DNA of 64,000 nt from the NCBI GenBank assembly GCA_021770615.1, contig JAETQR010000013.1:28669-92668 (forward strand), given 5' to 3'. Shown here in pieces: positions 55,660 through 64,000 of the stretch. The translations under genes and the position numbers were made by a program. Origin of the DNA: Lachnospiraceae bacterium (lineage in GTDB: Bacteria; Bacillota_A; Clostridia; Lachnospirales; Lachnospiraceae). Every line of letters begins with the position of its first letter. Position 1 is the first letter of the stretch. The notes beneath the pieces are model-generated. The model was not told the DNA's origin and did no database searches. It saw only the letters and a program-made list of their open reading frames with translations.

Positions 55660-57891
55660 TCAAAAATCAGCCTTACGAAGCAGACGTCTCTCGCCCTCAG
55701 ACAACGTGAAGCATTTTTTCTTTTCTTTATATTGAAGTGTGACTGAAGTCTCACATTTTGCCTGCAGTCTCACCTCGGTCAGAGTACTTTTTTCCCAAAC
55801 CAGGTCATAAACGATACCGCCCACGCCACACAGGCCTGTGACAGAACCCGTGTGCCAGTCTGCCGGCAGAGCCGGCAATAAGACCGTACGCTCTTCATTG
55901 GATTGCAGCAGCATTTCGGCAATGGCAGCGACAGCGCCAAAATTGCCATCGATCTGAAAGGGCGGGTGGTTATCTAACAGGTTTTCCAATGTGGATTTGG
56001 CAAAAAGCTGCAGGAGATGTTCATAAGCCTTTTCTCCGTCCCACAATCTGGCATACAGGTTCATGATCCACGCACGGCTCCACCCGGTATGACCGCCGCC
56101 ATTTGCAAGTCTTCGCTGCAAGGTTATTTCTGCGGCATGGCAAAGTTCCGGCGTGCCGTCTTTTGTGATCTGATGGGCGGGATGCAGTGCCCACAGGTGG
56201 GAAATATGTCGGTGGCCGGGTTCTGCCTCTTCGTAATCCTCCTGCCACTCCATGATCTGACCGTGCCGGCCAATCTGGATCTCCGGCAGTTTTTCCTTAT
56301 ATGCCCTTACTGTTTCTACAAACGTAGTATCCGGTTCTTCCAAAACCCGTGCTGCCTTTTCAAAATGATCAAACAATTCATGGAGAATCTCGTTGTCCAT
56401 CGTGCACCCATAGCTGAGACAGCCACTGGTACCGTCTTTCATCCTGTATGTATTTTCCGGAGATACGGAGGGACAGGTAACATAACGGCCATTGACCTCA
56501 ATGAGGAAATCAAGGAAAAACTGCACGGACTCTTTGAGTGCCGGATACATCCTTTTCAAAAAGTTCTTATCCTGCGTATACAGATAATGATTCCATATGT
56601 GGGTGCAAAGCCACGCAGCACCCATCACCCAGAACGTAGCAGGAATATAAATATCCTGTGGAGCGGTATCTCCCCAAAGATCGGTATTGTGATGCGCAAC
56701 AAATCCCCGGCAGCCATACATTTCTCTGGCAGTCTCCCTTCCATTTGGAAGCATGCGGAGCATATGTTCAAAAAGCGGGATCTGGCAGTCGGACAAATTG
56801 CATATACCGGCAGGCCAATAATTCATCTGCGTATTGATATTGATCGTGTATTTACTGCCCCACGGTGCATCCAGTTCTTTATTCCAGATTCCCTGCAGGT
56901 TCGCCGGCAGCGAATCCCCCCGGCTGGATGAAATCAGCAGATAACGCCCATAGTCCATGTAGGTATTGACCAACCCGTTATCCGGATGATGTTTGTCAAT
57001 ACGACTCAGACGTTCCCCCGTCGTAAGTTCATCCAGTGCATGATCATAAGAGAGAGCCAGATGCATCCGTTTGAAATAAGACTGATATTCCTGTATGTGC
57101 TTTTCCTTCAAAGACTGGAAAGGCTGTTCAGCGGCTTTCTCCAACCGCCTTACAACTTCTTTTTCGGGATTGTGTGAACGGTAATCTGTGGATGCCGTAA
57201 TGAGTACCGTCACTGCATCCGCCGCCCTTGCCACCAGATGTTCCCCAATCCCTTCTGTGATACCTCCTTCTGTAACAAAGCGCATCCCGCAGCAGAAATC
57301 CATTCCGCCACCGCCAAGGTTTCCTGAAATCACAAGGGTATCCTCCGTATGCCTTGTTGTCTCATAAAAAGATAAACGCTGCAGCGAGGCAGCCAGATCC
57401 AGCGTGCCGGGACGGGACGTAGTAAAACGGGCAGCAATACAATTAAAATCAAAACTTGCAAACGTTTCTACCGTATACTCTGTATCCGTAGAACAATCGG
57501 TAATGACCGTCCGATGAACCGCAGTGTCAAGATCGAGTGTGCGGCTAAAATTTTCACTTTGTTTCAAGGCTCCGCAATAATCAAAATAAACGTCGCCAAG
57601 CGTCTGATAAGAATGCTGGCTCTGCGGAGTGCCAGTGAGAGCATATTTACACAATTCCTCTGCTTCCCGGATGTTTCCGGACAAAATCTTTTCCCGGATC
57701 TCCGTGAGAAGAGACAGGGCGTCTTTGTTATTACGATTGCGTTTTCCTCCAAACCAGACGGTATCCTCATTGAGCTGAAAATGTTCAAAAGTACCTTCCC
57801 CGTAGATCATGGCCCCAAGCTTACCGTTCCCGATCGGAAGCGCTTTATTCCAGTCGCCATTACCGGGCGTTTTATAAAATAACCGACTCAT
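55660..57891 (-). CDS. Glycoside hydrolase family 95 (alpha-L-fucosidase-like)
   Basis: The protein is about 743 residues from ATG 57891 with GGAGG five bases upstream. The N-terminal beta domain (KALPIGNGKLGAMIYGEG, QLNEDTVWFGG) and the (alpha/alpha)6 barrel match GH95: INTQMNYWPAGICNL, HHNTDLWGDTAPQD, GHRHISHLWALHP and DNHPPFQIDGNFGA. There is no signal peptide, so it probably acts on imported fucosylated or galactosylated oligosaccharides. It follows an AI-2E-type transporter gene by 15 bp; no sugar transporter is adjacent. Confidence 0.93.
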   Translation of the reverse strand: MSRLFYKTPGNGDWNKALPIGNGKLGAMIYGEGTFEHFQLNEDTVWFGGKRNRNNKDALSLLTEIREKILSGNIREAEELCKYALTGTPQSQHSYQTLGDVYFDYCGALKQSENFSRTLDLDTAVHRTVITDCSTDTEYTVETFASFDFNCIAARFTTSRPGTLDLAASLQRLSFYETTRHTEDTLVISGNLGGGGMDFCCGMRFVTEGGITEGIGEHLVARAADAVTVLITASTDYRSHNPEKEVVRRLEKAAEQPFQSLKEKHIQEYQSYFKRMHLALSYDHALDELTTGERLSRIDKHHPDNGLVNTYMDYGRYLLISSSRGDSLPANLQGIWNKELDAPWGSKYTININTQMNYWPAGICNLSDCQIPLFEHMLRMLPNGRETAREMYGCRGFVAHHNTDLWGDTAPQDIYIPATFWVMGAAWLCTHIWNHYLYTQDKNFLKRMYPALKESVQFFLDFLIEVNGRYVTCPSVSPENTYRMKDGTSGCLSYGCTMDNEILHELFDHFEKAARVLEEPDTTFVETVRAYKEKLPEIQIGRHGQIMEWQEDYEEAEPGHRHISHLWALHPAHQITKDGTPELCHAAEITLQRRLANGGGHTGWSRAWIMNLYARLWDGEKAYEHLLQLFAKSTLENLLDNHPPFQIDGNFGAVAAIAEMLLQSNEERTVLLPALPADWHTGSVTGLCGVGGIVYDLVWEKSTLTEVRLQAKCETSVTLQYKEKKKCFTLSEGERRLLRKADF

Positions 57892-57906
57892 AAACCCCTC
57901 CATTAT

Positions 57907-59028
57907 TTAATCCATTCTCCGGTTCACATCCTCCCGCAATAACCGGTAGATCGCAGATGCCAACGGGACAAACAGAAGCATGCCCGTGATCCCCATCGCA
58001 CTTCCCCCGACCGTTACAGCAGCCAACACCCATATCCCTGGTAATCCGATCGAAGCCCCTACGACTCTTGGATAGATCAGCTGCCCCTCAATCTGCTGGA
58101 GAATAACGAGAAATACAACAAAAACCACTGCCTGAAATGGCGACACCGTAGCGATCATTAAAAATCCGACCGCACCACCGATGTATGCCCCGGCGACCGG
58201 GATCAATGCCGTAAAACCGATCAGCGCACCGATCATCCCCGCATACGGGATCCGGAGGATCAACAGACCAATCGCACACAAACTTCCTAAAATAACCGCT
58301 TCCAGACACTGACCCACGATGAAACTGTGGAAACTCTCATTGAAAGTTGAAAGAAAATACTGCAGCTTTCGATACACTCCTTCTTTCATATATACGGAAG
58401 CCGTCCTTTTTATCTGGGACAGGATCTTCTTTTTCCCTGCCAGAAGATAGATTGAAAATATGATACTCATGATAATATTAAACGTAGTCGAAAAGGTTGC
58501 AGATATCATACCGCCTACTACTCCCATGGCTCCGCCAAGACTTCCCGCCATCCAGTCTGCCGCTTTCGTTATGATCTGCTGCCAGTCGATCTCCCCACTC
58601 CTTGTCACGGAACCGATCTCGCTGATATATTTTCCTAAATCTGTGTTTTGGCTGAGGTTTCCGGATATCTGTTCCATAAGCGGCGGAATCTTTGTGATGA
58701 GAAGCCGGACACAGTCCGTCAACTCTGGCACGATCAGGCCGATTATAAGCATAATGATACCAACAAGGCTGAGATAGGAAAGCAATATGCACACCACTCC
58801 CCGGCTCCGTATGACAAATTTATTTTTGGACTTCGGAAAATAATGGCGTTCAAAAAAGCTCATAAGGATATTGACTGCATACGCCACCACAAAACCAAGC
58901 ATAAGCGGGGACGCCGCATGAAAAGCAAGTCCGATCCCGGTGGCTATCGCCCCCCAATAAGTGATAAACAAATACAGTACCGCCACTGTCACTCCTGCCC
59001 GGATGCAGGTCTTCCATTCCAGTTTCAT
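57907..59028 (-). CDS. AI-2E family (PF01594) membrane transporter
   Basis: The protein has 373 residues with about eight membrane helices. Characteristic segments are LIVPELTDCVRLLITKIPP, GVYRKLQYFLSTFNESFHSFIVGQCLEAVILG and LQQIEGQLIYPRVVGASIGLPG. Family members export autoinducer-2 or act as sodium/proton antiporters; the substrate here cannot be read from sequence. Confidence 0.93.
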   Translation of the reverse strand: MKLEWKTCIRAGVTVAVLYLFITYWGAIATGIGLAFHAASPLMLGFVVAYAVNILMSFFERHYFPKSKNKFVIRSRGVVCILLSYLSLVGIIMLIIGLIVPELTDCVRLLITKIPPLMEQISGNLSQNTDLGKYISEIGSVTRSGEIDWQQIITKAADWMAGSLGGAMGVVGGMISATFSTTFNIIMSIIFSIYLLAGKKKILSQIKRTASVYMKEGVYRKLQYFLSTFNESFHSFIVGQCLEAVILGSLCAIGLLILRIPYAGMIGALIGFTALIPVAGAYIGGAVGFLMIATVSPFQAVVFVVFLVILQQIEGQLIYPRVVGASIGLPGIWVLAAVTVGGSAMGITGMLLFVPLASAIYRLLREDVNRRMD

Positions 59029-59060
59029 CTCGTCTCCTCATTTCTATTGACTTACACCAA

Positions 59061-59933
59061 TTAGTTCCCTATACTCTTCCCAAACGCATTTGACACCTCC
59101 GATATGGTGACAAACGCATTGGGATCGACTGACGTAACAATATTTTTCAGTTTAATGATCTGAAAACGGTTTACCACAAAATATATTATAGTCTGTTCCG
59201 TATTGGAATAATATCCTTTTGCATCAATATGCGTGACGCCGTGCCCGAATATTTCCGACAGCTGACCACTGATCTCATCCGCTTTTGTCGTCACGATCAT
59301 CGCCGACTTTACTTTATCCAGACCTTCTACAATAAAATCGACTGTCTTGATCGCAGCCCCGTATGTGATAATCGAATAGAGCGGCAGGATCCAGCTTTGG
59401 AACACACATCCTGTCACGATATATAAGATCACATTATATATCATCACAAAAGTACCTACCGTAATGCCAATCCCCTTTGCAAATATAACAGCGAGAACTT
59501 CGACGCCATCGATGGCTCCGCCGAAACGTATCGTCAGGCCGCTTCCGATACCAGAAATGATTCCTCCAAATATCGCGCATAAAAGCAGGTCCGAACCGGC
59601 AAACGGAGAAACTTCTGCCACATCTACCGGAAGAATATATGTGATAATATAAGAAGAGGCAGAATAGATCATGACTGCCCAGATCGAATATACCGTAAAC
59701 TGCACTCCCAGCTTTTTATATCCATAAAGAAAAAATGGAATATTTAACAGGATCAAAAACACGGAAAGCGACCAGTTATTCGAAGACAACTGCCATAAAA
59801 GCATAGAAGTCCCCGAAAAACCGCTGTCATACAGGTTTACCGGTGCAAGAAACATCGTGACACCAACAGAATTAATGATCCCGGCAAAAAATAAAACAAT
59901 AAAATTTACCGGATTCAGATTTTTTATTTTCAT
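59061..59933 (-). CDS. YitT family membrane protein (DUF161/DUF2179)
   Basis: The protein has 290 residues. Five or six membrane helices (GIINSVGVTMFLAPVNLYDSG, IRFGGAIDGVEVLAVIFAKG) are followed by a cytoplasmic DUF2179 domain with MIVTTKADEISGQLSEIFGHGVTHIDAKGYYS. The function of the family is not settled. The next gene downstream is the AI-2E transporter, 33 bp away. Confidence 0.93.
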   Translation of the reverse strand: MKIKNLNPVNFIVLFFAGIINSVGVTMFLAPVNLYDSGFSGTSMLLWQLSSNNWSLSVFLILLNIPFFLYGYKKLGVQFTVYSIWAVMIYSASSYIITYILPVDVAEVSPFAGSDLLLCAIFGGIISGIGSGLTIRFGGAIDGVEVLAVIFAKGIGITVGTFVMIYNVILYIVTGCVFQSWILPLYSIITYGAAIKTVDFIVEGLDKVKSAMIVTTKADEISGQLSEIFGHGVTHIDAKGYYSNTEQTIIYFVVNRFQIIKLKNIVTSVDPNAFVTISEVSNAFGKSIGN

Positions 59934-59974
59934 GGATCGTCCCTTTCTATTATTGCCATAAAACCAATATACCG

Positions 59975-60763
59975 CTACTTTTTATATTTTACACCGTTGA
60001 TCCTCATAGCAATTCGCCTTATCTGCTTTCTGGAAAAGATCCGCGAAACGATATTCAAAAACTTTGTATTCATTCCATAATAAACAATCGCCTTTCCCTT
60101 CACCAGCCCACGGTATCCGGCACTTGCCACGGAAGCAGGGTCTGCCACTTTCAGTACCCGGAACATTTTAGACCCTCCGAGGTCCGCATTTTTTTCAAAT
60201 CCAGTCGAAACCGGTCCGGGACAAAGAGCTGTCACCGCAATATGAAACGGAGCCAGTTCTTCCGTCAATGCCTCTGAAAAAGAACGCACAAATACTTTAG
60301 AAGCATAATATAACGCCATATATGGTCCGGCACAGAGCGACGCCATTGAAGATAAATTTAATATCCTTCCATATTCTCTTTCTCTCATATCATTCCCAAA
60401 CAGATATGTCATATAAACGAGGGCAGATATATTAATATCCAACATGTTTTTCTGACGTTCCCACGAAGTGTCAAAAAAACAGTTATGATCACCAAATCCA
60501 ACATTATTTACAAGTGTGTCAACCTCCCAGCCATTTTCCTTTGTCGTCTGATATACCCTTTTGACCGTTTCTTCATCCGAAAGATCTCCAGTGATCACCT
60601 CTGCCCTCACGCCATAACTTTTCCGTATCTCATCCCTTAATTCACCAAGCTTTTTTTCGTTTCTTGCAACCAGTATGACATGGTTTCCGTTTTCCGCAAA
60701 AATTTTAGCCAATTCCCTGCCAATCCCCCCGGAAGCTCCCGTAATCAGCGTATACTGCTCCAT
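59975..60763 (-). CDS. Short-chain dehydrogenase/reductase
   Basis: The protein has 262 residues. Rossmann motif TGASGGIGRELA, NNVGFGD, then Ser in LNLSSMAS and YxxxK in YYASKVF, followed by PGPVSTGF. It is of the classical DltE/DhrS-like branch with a basic C-terminus (RKQIRRIAMRINGVKYKK). Substrate unknown. Confidence 0.93.
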   Translation of the reverse strand: MEQYTLITGASGGIGRELAKIFAENGNHVILVARNEKKLGELRDEIRKSYGVRAEVITGDLSDEETVKRVYQTTKENGWEVDTLVNNVGFGDHNCFFDTSWERQKNMLDINISALVYMTYLFGNDMREREYGRILNLSSMASLCAGPYMALYYASKVFVRSFSEALTEELAPFHIAVTALCPGPVSTGFEKNADLGGSKMFRVLKVADPASVASAGYRGLVKGKAIVYYGMNTKFLNIVSRIFSRKQIRRIAMRINGVKYKK

Positions 60764-60907
60764 TTTTTTATCCCCATTTCCTTCATCTTTTATTTTTTCA
60801 GTTCATTATAGCATATCTGCCACAAGATGGAAACATTAAGTTTTATTTGATGCTTTCAAGGTTCGTATTTCAGTTGTTGCATTATTAAGAAATCAGTAAA
60901 GCTCCGT

Positions 60908-60985
60908 GCAGCCTTTGTACCGCTACATGTTTATTTTAAGCGGGAGCGGATCTAAATCAGGAAATATACCCGTTGTTGTATGAAG
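60908..60985. repeat. Truncated relative of the 51.7-kb palindromic element
   Basis: From GCAGCCTTTGTACCGCT at 60908 onward, about 60 bases match 51823-51885 at roughly 85 percent, including CATGTTTATT, AGCGGGAGCGG and ATCAG-AAATAT. With GCTCC at 60901 it still folds (GCTCC/GGAGC, CCGCT/AGCGG). It occupies most of the 227-bp gap after the YczE-type gene. Confidence 0.75.
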
Positions 60986-60990
60986 GTTCC

Positions 60991-61644
60991 TCAGTTTTTC
61001 AAAACAAACGTTAATGGTTCCGCCAGCCTTTTACTGAACAGTTTTACAACCACACCCGTCAGCAGGGCGGAAATGATCGTACCCTCCCTTGTCCCGACAA
61101 CGGTAAGATTAAAAAACAACAACGATAAAATGATTGCCAAAATAACGTAAGACACATCTAAGGCAATCTTTACATTTCCAAACTCTTTATGTAATTGATC
61201 TGATATTACCTTTACAAATGCTTCTCCGGAGTTCATAATGACATCTGCAATGACGGAAAGTGAAATTCCAAACCCGAGGATCACCGTGCCCGCCACAACC
61301 ATGACCAGACGAAGAAAATAAGAGTCTGCCGGAATAAATGACACGATCCACATCCCCAGGTCGGTAAACCAGCCAAAGAGAAATGACAATGGCACCTGCA
61401 ACAGCTGTATCATCTGAAATTTTTTGCGCAGAACTGCGATCTGCCCAACGATCAGAATACAGTTCCAGATGATCAGCCATGTCCCCAGCGAAAGAAAATC
61501 AAACCGGTAACTCAAAACATTAGCAACGGAAGAAATCGGAGATACCCCAAGCTCTCCGTGCTTAGTAAATGCCACTCCCAGAGCGGCAAAGAATAAACTT
61601 ATAATAAATAAAACACTGCGTTTTGTAACTTCTGTTTTAGTCAT
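60991..61644 (-). CDS. YczE/YyaS/YitT-type membrane protein
   Basis: The protein is about 217 residues from ATG 61644, overlapping the marR stop by 8 bp and nine bases after GGGAG. Five membrane helices are visible; FAALGVAFTKHGELGVSPISSVANVLSYRF and GFGISLSVIADVIMNSGEAFVKVISD match the DUF6198/YczE family. Its coupling to a MarR regulator suggests induction by a compound, perhaps as an exporter. Confidence 0.88.
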   Translation of the reverse strand: MTKTEVTKRSVLFIISLFFAALGVAFTKHGELGVSPISSVANVLSYRFDFLSLGTWLIIWNCILIVGQIAVLRKKFQMIQLLQVPLSFLFGWFTDLGMWIVSFIPADSYFLRLVMVVAGTVILGFGISLSVIADVIMNSGEAFVKVISDQLHKEFGNVKIALDVSYVILAIILSLLFFNLTVVGTREGTIISALLTGVVVKLFSKRLAEPLTFVLKN

Positions 61645-62074
61645 CTGACACATCTCCCTTTTCACTCATATTTTTATTTATTCCTGTCAGAAGTTTCATT
61701 AGTAGTTCCCTTTCCCCACCATCAAATCCACAAAATGCCTCTTCTTCGATCTTGTCAAATTCCTCCTTCACACGCTCTGCTGATCTCTTACCTTTATCTG
61801 TCAGATAAACATACAGACTACGGCGGTTTCCCTGAAGCATTTTACGCACGATCAATCCCTTATTTTCCATCCCCTGCAAAACGGAGGTAAGCGTGGCAGG
61901 ATCTATATAACAAGCGGCTGCTATTTCCTTTTGGACCACCCCGTCATGACATCTCAAATAATCCAGCACCTTAGGCTGGCCAGAGGTAAGACCGGTATCT
62001 TTGATCCTGGCAAGCAACGTTTTCTGAAAAATCAAATGATCCGCCATGAGCAGATAGTGAAGTGACTCTTTCAT
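61637..62074 (-). CDS. MarR-family transcriptional regulator
   Basis: The protein has 145 residues. The winged helix-turn-helix is seen in TSGQPKVLDYLRCHDGVVQKEIAAACYIDPATLTSVLQ, then KGLIVRKMLQGNRRSLYVYLTDKG. ATG 62074 has GGAGGAG upstream. It is probably an autorepressor of this two-gene operon, since palindromes lie on its promoter. Confidence 0.94.
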   Translation of the reverse strand: MKESLHYLLMADHLIFQKTLLARIKDTGLTSGQPKVLDYLRCHDGVVQKEIAAACYIDPATLTSVLQGMENKGLIVRKMLQGNRRSLYVYLTDKGKRSAERVKEEFDKIEEEAFCGFDGGERELLMKLLTGINKNMSEKGDVSDD

Positions 62075-62090
62075 TTTCTCTCCTCCTGAT

Positions 62091-62157
62091 AATTATTAGA
62101 AATCTAATAATTAGTTTTCTAATAATATTATATATCACATAACTGCCCTTTTGTCAA
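62091..62157 (-). promoter_or_regulatory. marR promoter and two overlapping MarR-type palindromes
   Basis: TTGACA (62157-62152) and TATATA (62134-62129) are 17 bp apart on the minus strand. Downstream lie a perfect 10-bp palindrome AATTATTAGA-AA-TCTAATAATT (62091-62112) and ATTAG-TTTT-CTAAT (62110-62123), next to the expected transcription start. Confidence 0.8.
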
Positions 62158-62183
62158 ATTCCCCTGTAGAATCCTGTAATATC

Positions 62184-62192
62184 TTGTCGAAA
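62184..62192 (+). promoter_or_regulatory. Spo0A-box match
   Basis: TTGTCGAAA matches the Spo0A box core TGNCGAA exactly. It lies about 150 bp before the secreted-peptide gene and 27 bp from the marR -35 box, flanked by AATATC/GATATT. A single short motif can occur by chance. Confidence 0.4.
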
Positions 62193-62342
62193 CTTGCGAT
62201 ATTTTCTCAAAAAACTTTGGTTTTTCCTATTTAAATACCCGCCCGATTATGAGATAATAAAAAGGTAATTACTGTATAAGAGGAAAGTGCCTTTTCAGAA
62301 AAAGTCCTGACTTTTCTCTGCCAAAAACAAGGAGGATGAAAC

Positions 62343-62669
62343 TTGAAGAAAAAACAAATCGTAACACTATGTATACTGGCTGCCATGACATGCCAGATTT
62401 TCTTATCAGGTAAAAATGCCAGGGCAGCAAGCAGCTATGAGGACTACCAACTCTGTCAAAAGGAAAATAACCCTAATGCCTGCTATTTACGGGGAAGATT
62501 TACTTCTACCACAAACGAAACCTTTCATGCCCACTTTTTTGTGTATATCAACAACAGCCTTTATAACTATAGCCATAAAATCTTTAATGGCGCTTACGAT
62601 CACTACGTGAACAGCGCTGTTTTTGGACCAAACCAGCCATATTACGGACATGGATATACAACCAAATAG
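62343..62669 (+). CDS. Small secreted protein, unknown
   Basis: The protein has 108 residues with a TTG start at 62343, seven bases after GGAGG. A signal peptide covers about 1-29 (ending KNARAAS). The mature part of about 80 residues is rich in Tyr, Asn and His (AHFFVYINNSLYNYSHKIF, ending YYGHGYTTK) with two Cys residues near its start. No family was recognised. It ends 11 bp before a lipoprotein gene with which it forms an operon. Confidence 0.75.
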   Translation: MKKKQIVTLCILAAMTCQIFLSGKNARAASSYEDYQLCQKENNPNACYLRGRFTSTTNETFHAHFFVYINNSLYNYSHKIFNGAYDHYVNSAVFGPNQPYYGHGYTTK

Positions 62670-62680
62670 GAGGGCAGAGG

Positions 62681-63871
62681 ATGAAAAAAATATATGTGCT
62701 CGGAGTTTCTCTGTTACTCCTGCTGACCGGTTGCGGTCAGGAAAAAACATCCGATGAAGCCCAGCCGGTTATCAATAAAGATACGCTGCCCATTGTCACG
62801 GATATCCCGATGCCCGAAAAAGATCTGTATCCGATCGAGACAGAAAAACCAGAAAAAGAACTTTTATCCCGACACGACGTAACATGGGAAGATGAACTTA
62901 CCTTCCTGTACCAGTACAAAGAGGGTAATAAAACATGGTTCGAACTTGCAAAACTTCAGCCGGACGATACCTGGGAAATCAGCACTCCGGAATGGGGACA
63001 AAAATTTGTAGACCTTCTGAAAAAGCAAGAAACCCCTTTGACAGGACTTGAGGTATGCTCCGATGGCAGTTATTTCGCTATGGTCCAGCCCGAAGACAGT
63101 CTTCCTGTTATTTATCATATCATGCCGGATGGGACGATCACGGAAGAGGCACTGCCAGATGACATTTTACAGTGGACAGACCGGATCCATGAAATAGTAC
63201 AGGGAATGTTTCTAACAGAGAAAAACGAAATTGTTTTCACTACATTTCAAATACCCATTGACGAAAACACAGGAGAACCAATGACGGAGATCGGCCATGG
63301 GGCAGGAGATCTGGTCGTATATAACCCTTATACCAAAAAACTTGTTTCCAGACGCGAATGTGTAGATGGTCTGGAGCACCTTTTTTTCAATGGAGATTAT
63401 GTGTTTTGCGAAACAGGAACCGAAATTCATGCCTATCTGTTAGAGGGAGGCGGCATCCAAAGTGTATACACAACAGATGAACTCCAAAAAAAACGGAAAG
63501 AAGAACTAGCCGCTTCGGAAGAACGGGATGAGCCGGTACCACATGAAGAGCAAGAACATTCCATCAGTTTTTGTGACTATTCGGGGGGGAAATATGCCTA
63601 CTGGTTCACTGACCTCGGAATCTACCGTCTGGATCTATCCCAGGTGACAAATGCAGAAAATACGGCAGAAAAGATCATCTCATCGGATGTCTATTCCCTG
63701 CCGGAAAAACCTGTCAAACTGTCTATGACCGGGATGACCTGTATGGAAGATGGCAAAACAACTACACTCTATATAAAAGGATATTATTTTGAAGAGAAAA
63801 AGGTAGGGGAAGAAAGCTTTCTTGCGATCACGCACGGCCCTGCCTTAACAAGATATATCTACCGCGAATAA
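62681..63871 (+). CDS. Lipoprotein of unknown function, possibly beta-propeller
   Basis: The protein has 396 residues. Lipobox LLTGC at residues 14-18. The rest alternates short beta-strand segments such as EDELTFLYQYKEG, LTGLEVCSDGSYFAMVQPEDS, GDLVVYNPYTKKLV and KYAYWFTDLGIYRLDL, spaced like a beta-propeller. No catalytic motif is visible. It is co-transcribed with the small secreted protein upstream. After its stop, 129 bp to the window end hold no gene, but GGAGG at 63996-64000 suggests a plus-strand gene starting just outside. Confidence 0.78.
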   Translation: MKKIYVLGVSLLLLLTGCGQEKTSDEAQPVINKDTLPIVTDIPMPEKDLYPIETEKPEKELLSRHDVTWEDELTFLYQYKEGNKTWFELAKLQPDDTWEISTPEWGQKFVDLLKKQETPLTGLEVCSDGSYFAMVQPEDSLPVIYHIMPDGTITEEALPDDILQWTDRIHEIVQGMFLTEKNEIVFTTFQIPIDENTGEPMTEIGHGAGDLVVYNPYTKKLVSRRECVDGLEHLFFNGDYVFCETGTEIHAYLLEGGGIQSVYTTDELQKKRKEELAASEERDEPVPHEEQEHSISFCDYSGGKYAYWFTDLGIYRLDLSQVTNAENTAEKIISSDVYSLPEKPVKLSMTGMTCMEDGKTTTLYIKGYYFEEKKVGEESFLAITHGPALTRYIYRE

Positions 63872-64000
63872 TATACAATTTACAATAGGAGCATTCCTGT
63901 AATTCAGAAATAATGCCAATTGAATAAAAGAAAACCTCGAAGTACAATAAAGGTGTTCATCTTGGCCGGATGAATAAAACATCTTTATAAATACTGGAGG

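Overview
The window looks like a chromosomal segment of an endospore-forming Firmicute of the class Clostridia, most likely family Lachnospiraceae. The evidence is a complete spoIIIA operon (spoIIIAA-AH), an alpha/beta small acid-soluble spore protein, RecU, RNase Y, CoaX and the gene string asp23-nusB-xseA-xseB-ispA-dxs-tlyA-nadK-argR. Large secreted proteins carrying fibronectin type III modules and TpLRR repeats also fit that family. No rRNA, tRNA, prophage, transposase or CRISPR array was seen. Almost all genes are on the minus strand. The plus-strand genes are a small XRE regulator, aroE and the two genes at the right end.

Region 1 (1-15.7 kb, minus) is a surface-protein regulon. A sigma factor and a DUF4179-type putative anti-sigma protein lead a run of genes. 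These encode a DUF6273/fn3 secreted protein, a hybrid sensor kinase (HK-REC-HPt), a two-receiver response regulator without output domain, a TpLRR/fn3 protein, a CAP/fn3 protein and a transglutaminase-like protein that runs off the left edge. The sigma operon has a TTGAAA-17-TATAAT promoter with an inverted repeat between its boxes, and a divergent XRE regulator lies beside it.

Region 2 (15.7-30.5 kb, minus) carries sporulation and housekeeping genes: ssp, recU, yebC, argR, nadK, tlyA, dxs, ispA, xseB, xseA, nusB, asp23 and spoIIIAH-AA. A good sigma-E-type promoter precedes spoIIIAA. Region 3 (30.5-41.2 kb) holds aroE, metY, a LysR regulator overlapping a BlaR1-like sensor peptidase, a lipoprotein, a small membrane protein, rny, recX and recA; recA has a LexA box.

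Region 4 (41.2-55.7 kb) has three 114-bp tandem repeats upstream of recA, a MacAB-like exporter, dusB, coaX, a small unknown protein, citrate synthase, argF, an SPFH/NfeD pair, a TrmH-family methyltransferase and an EF-G/TetM-like GTPase fused to a NYN (YacP/Rae1-like) nuclease domain. Region 5 (55.7-64 kb) has a GH95 hydrolase, an AI-2E-family transporter, a YitT protein, an SDR, a MarR/YczE-type pair with strong operators, and a short secreted peptide plus lipoprotein downstream of a Spo0A-box match.

The most unusual signals are four clusters of back-to-back short hairpins with unrelated sequences. Each lies at or just before the start of a minus-strand gene (recU, tlyA, nusB, the GTPase-NYN fusion). 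Others are the GTPase-NYN fusion itself, the 114-bp tandem repeats that each carry a promoter-like pair, and a 281-bp giant palindromic element with two shorter relatives nearby.
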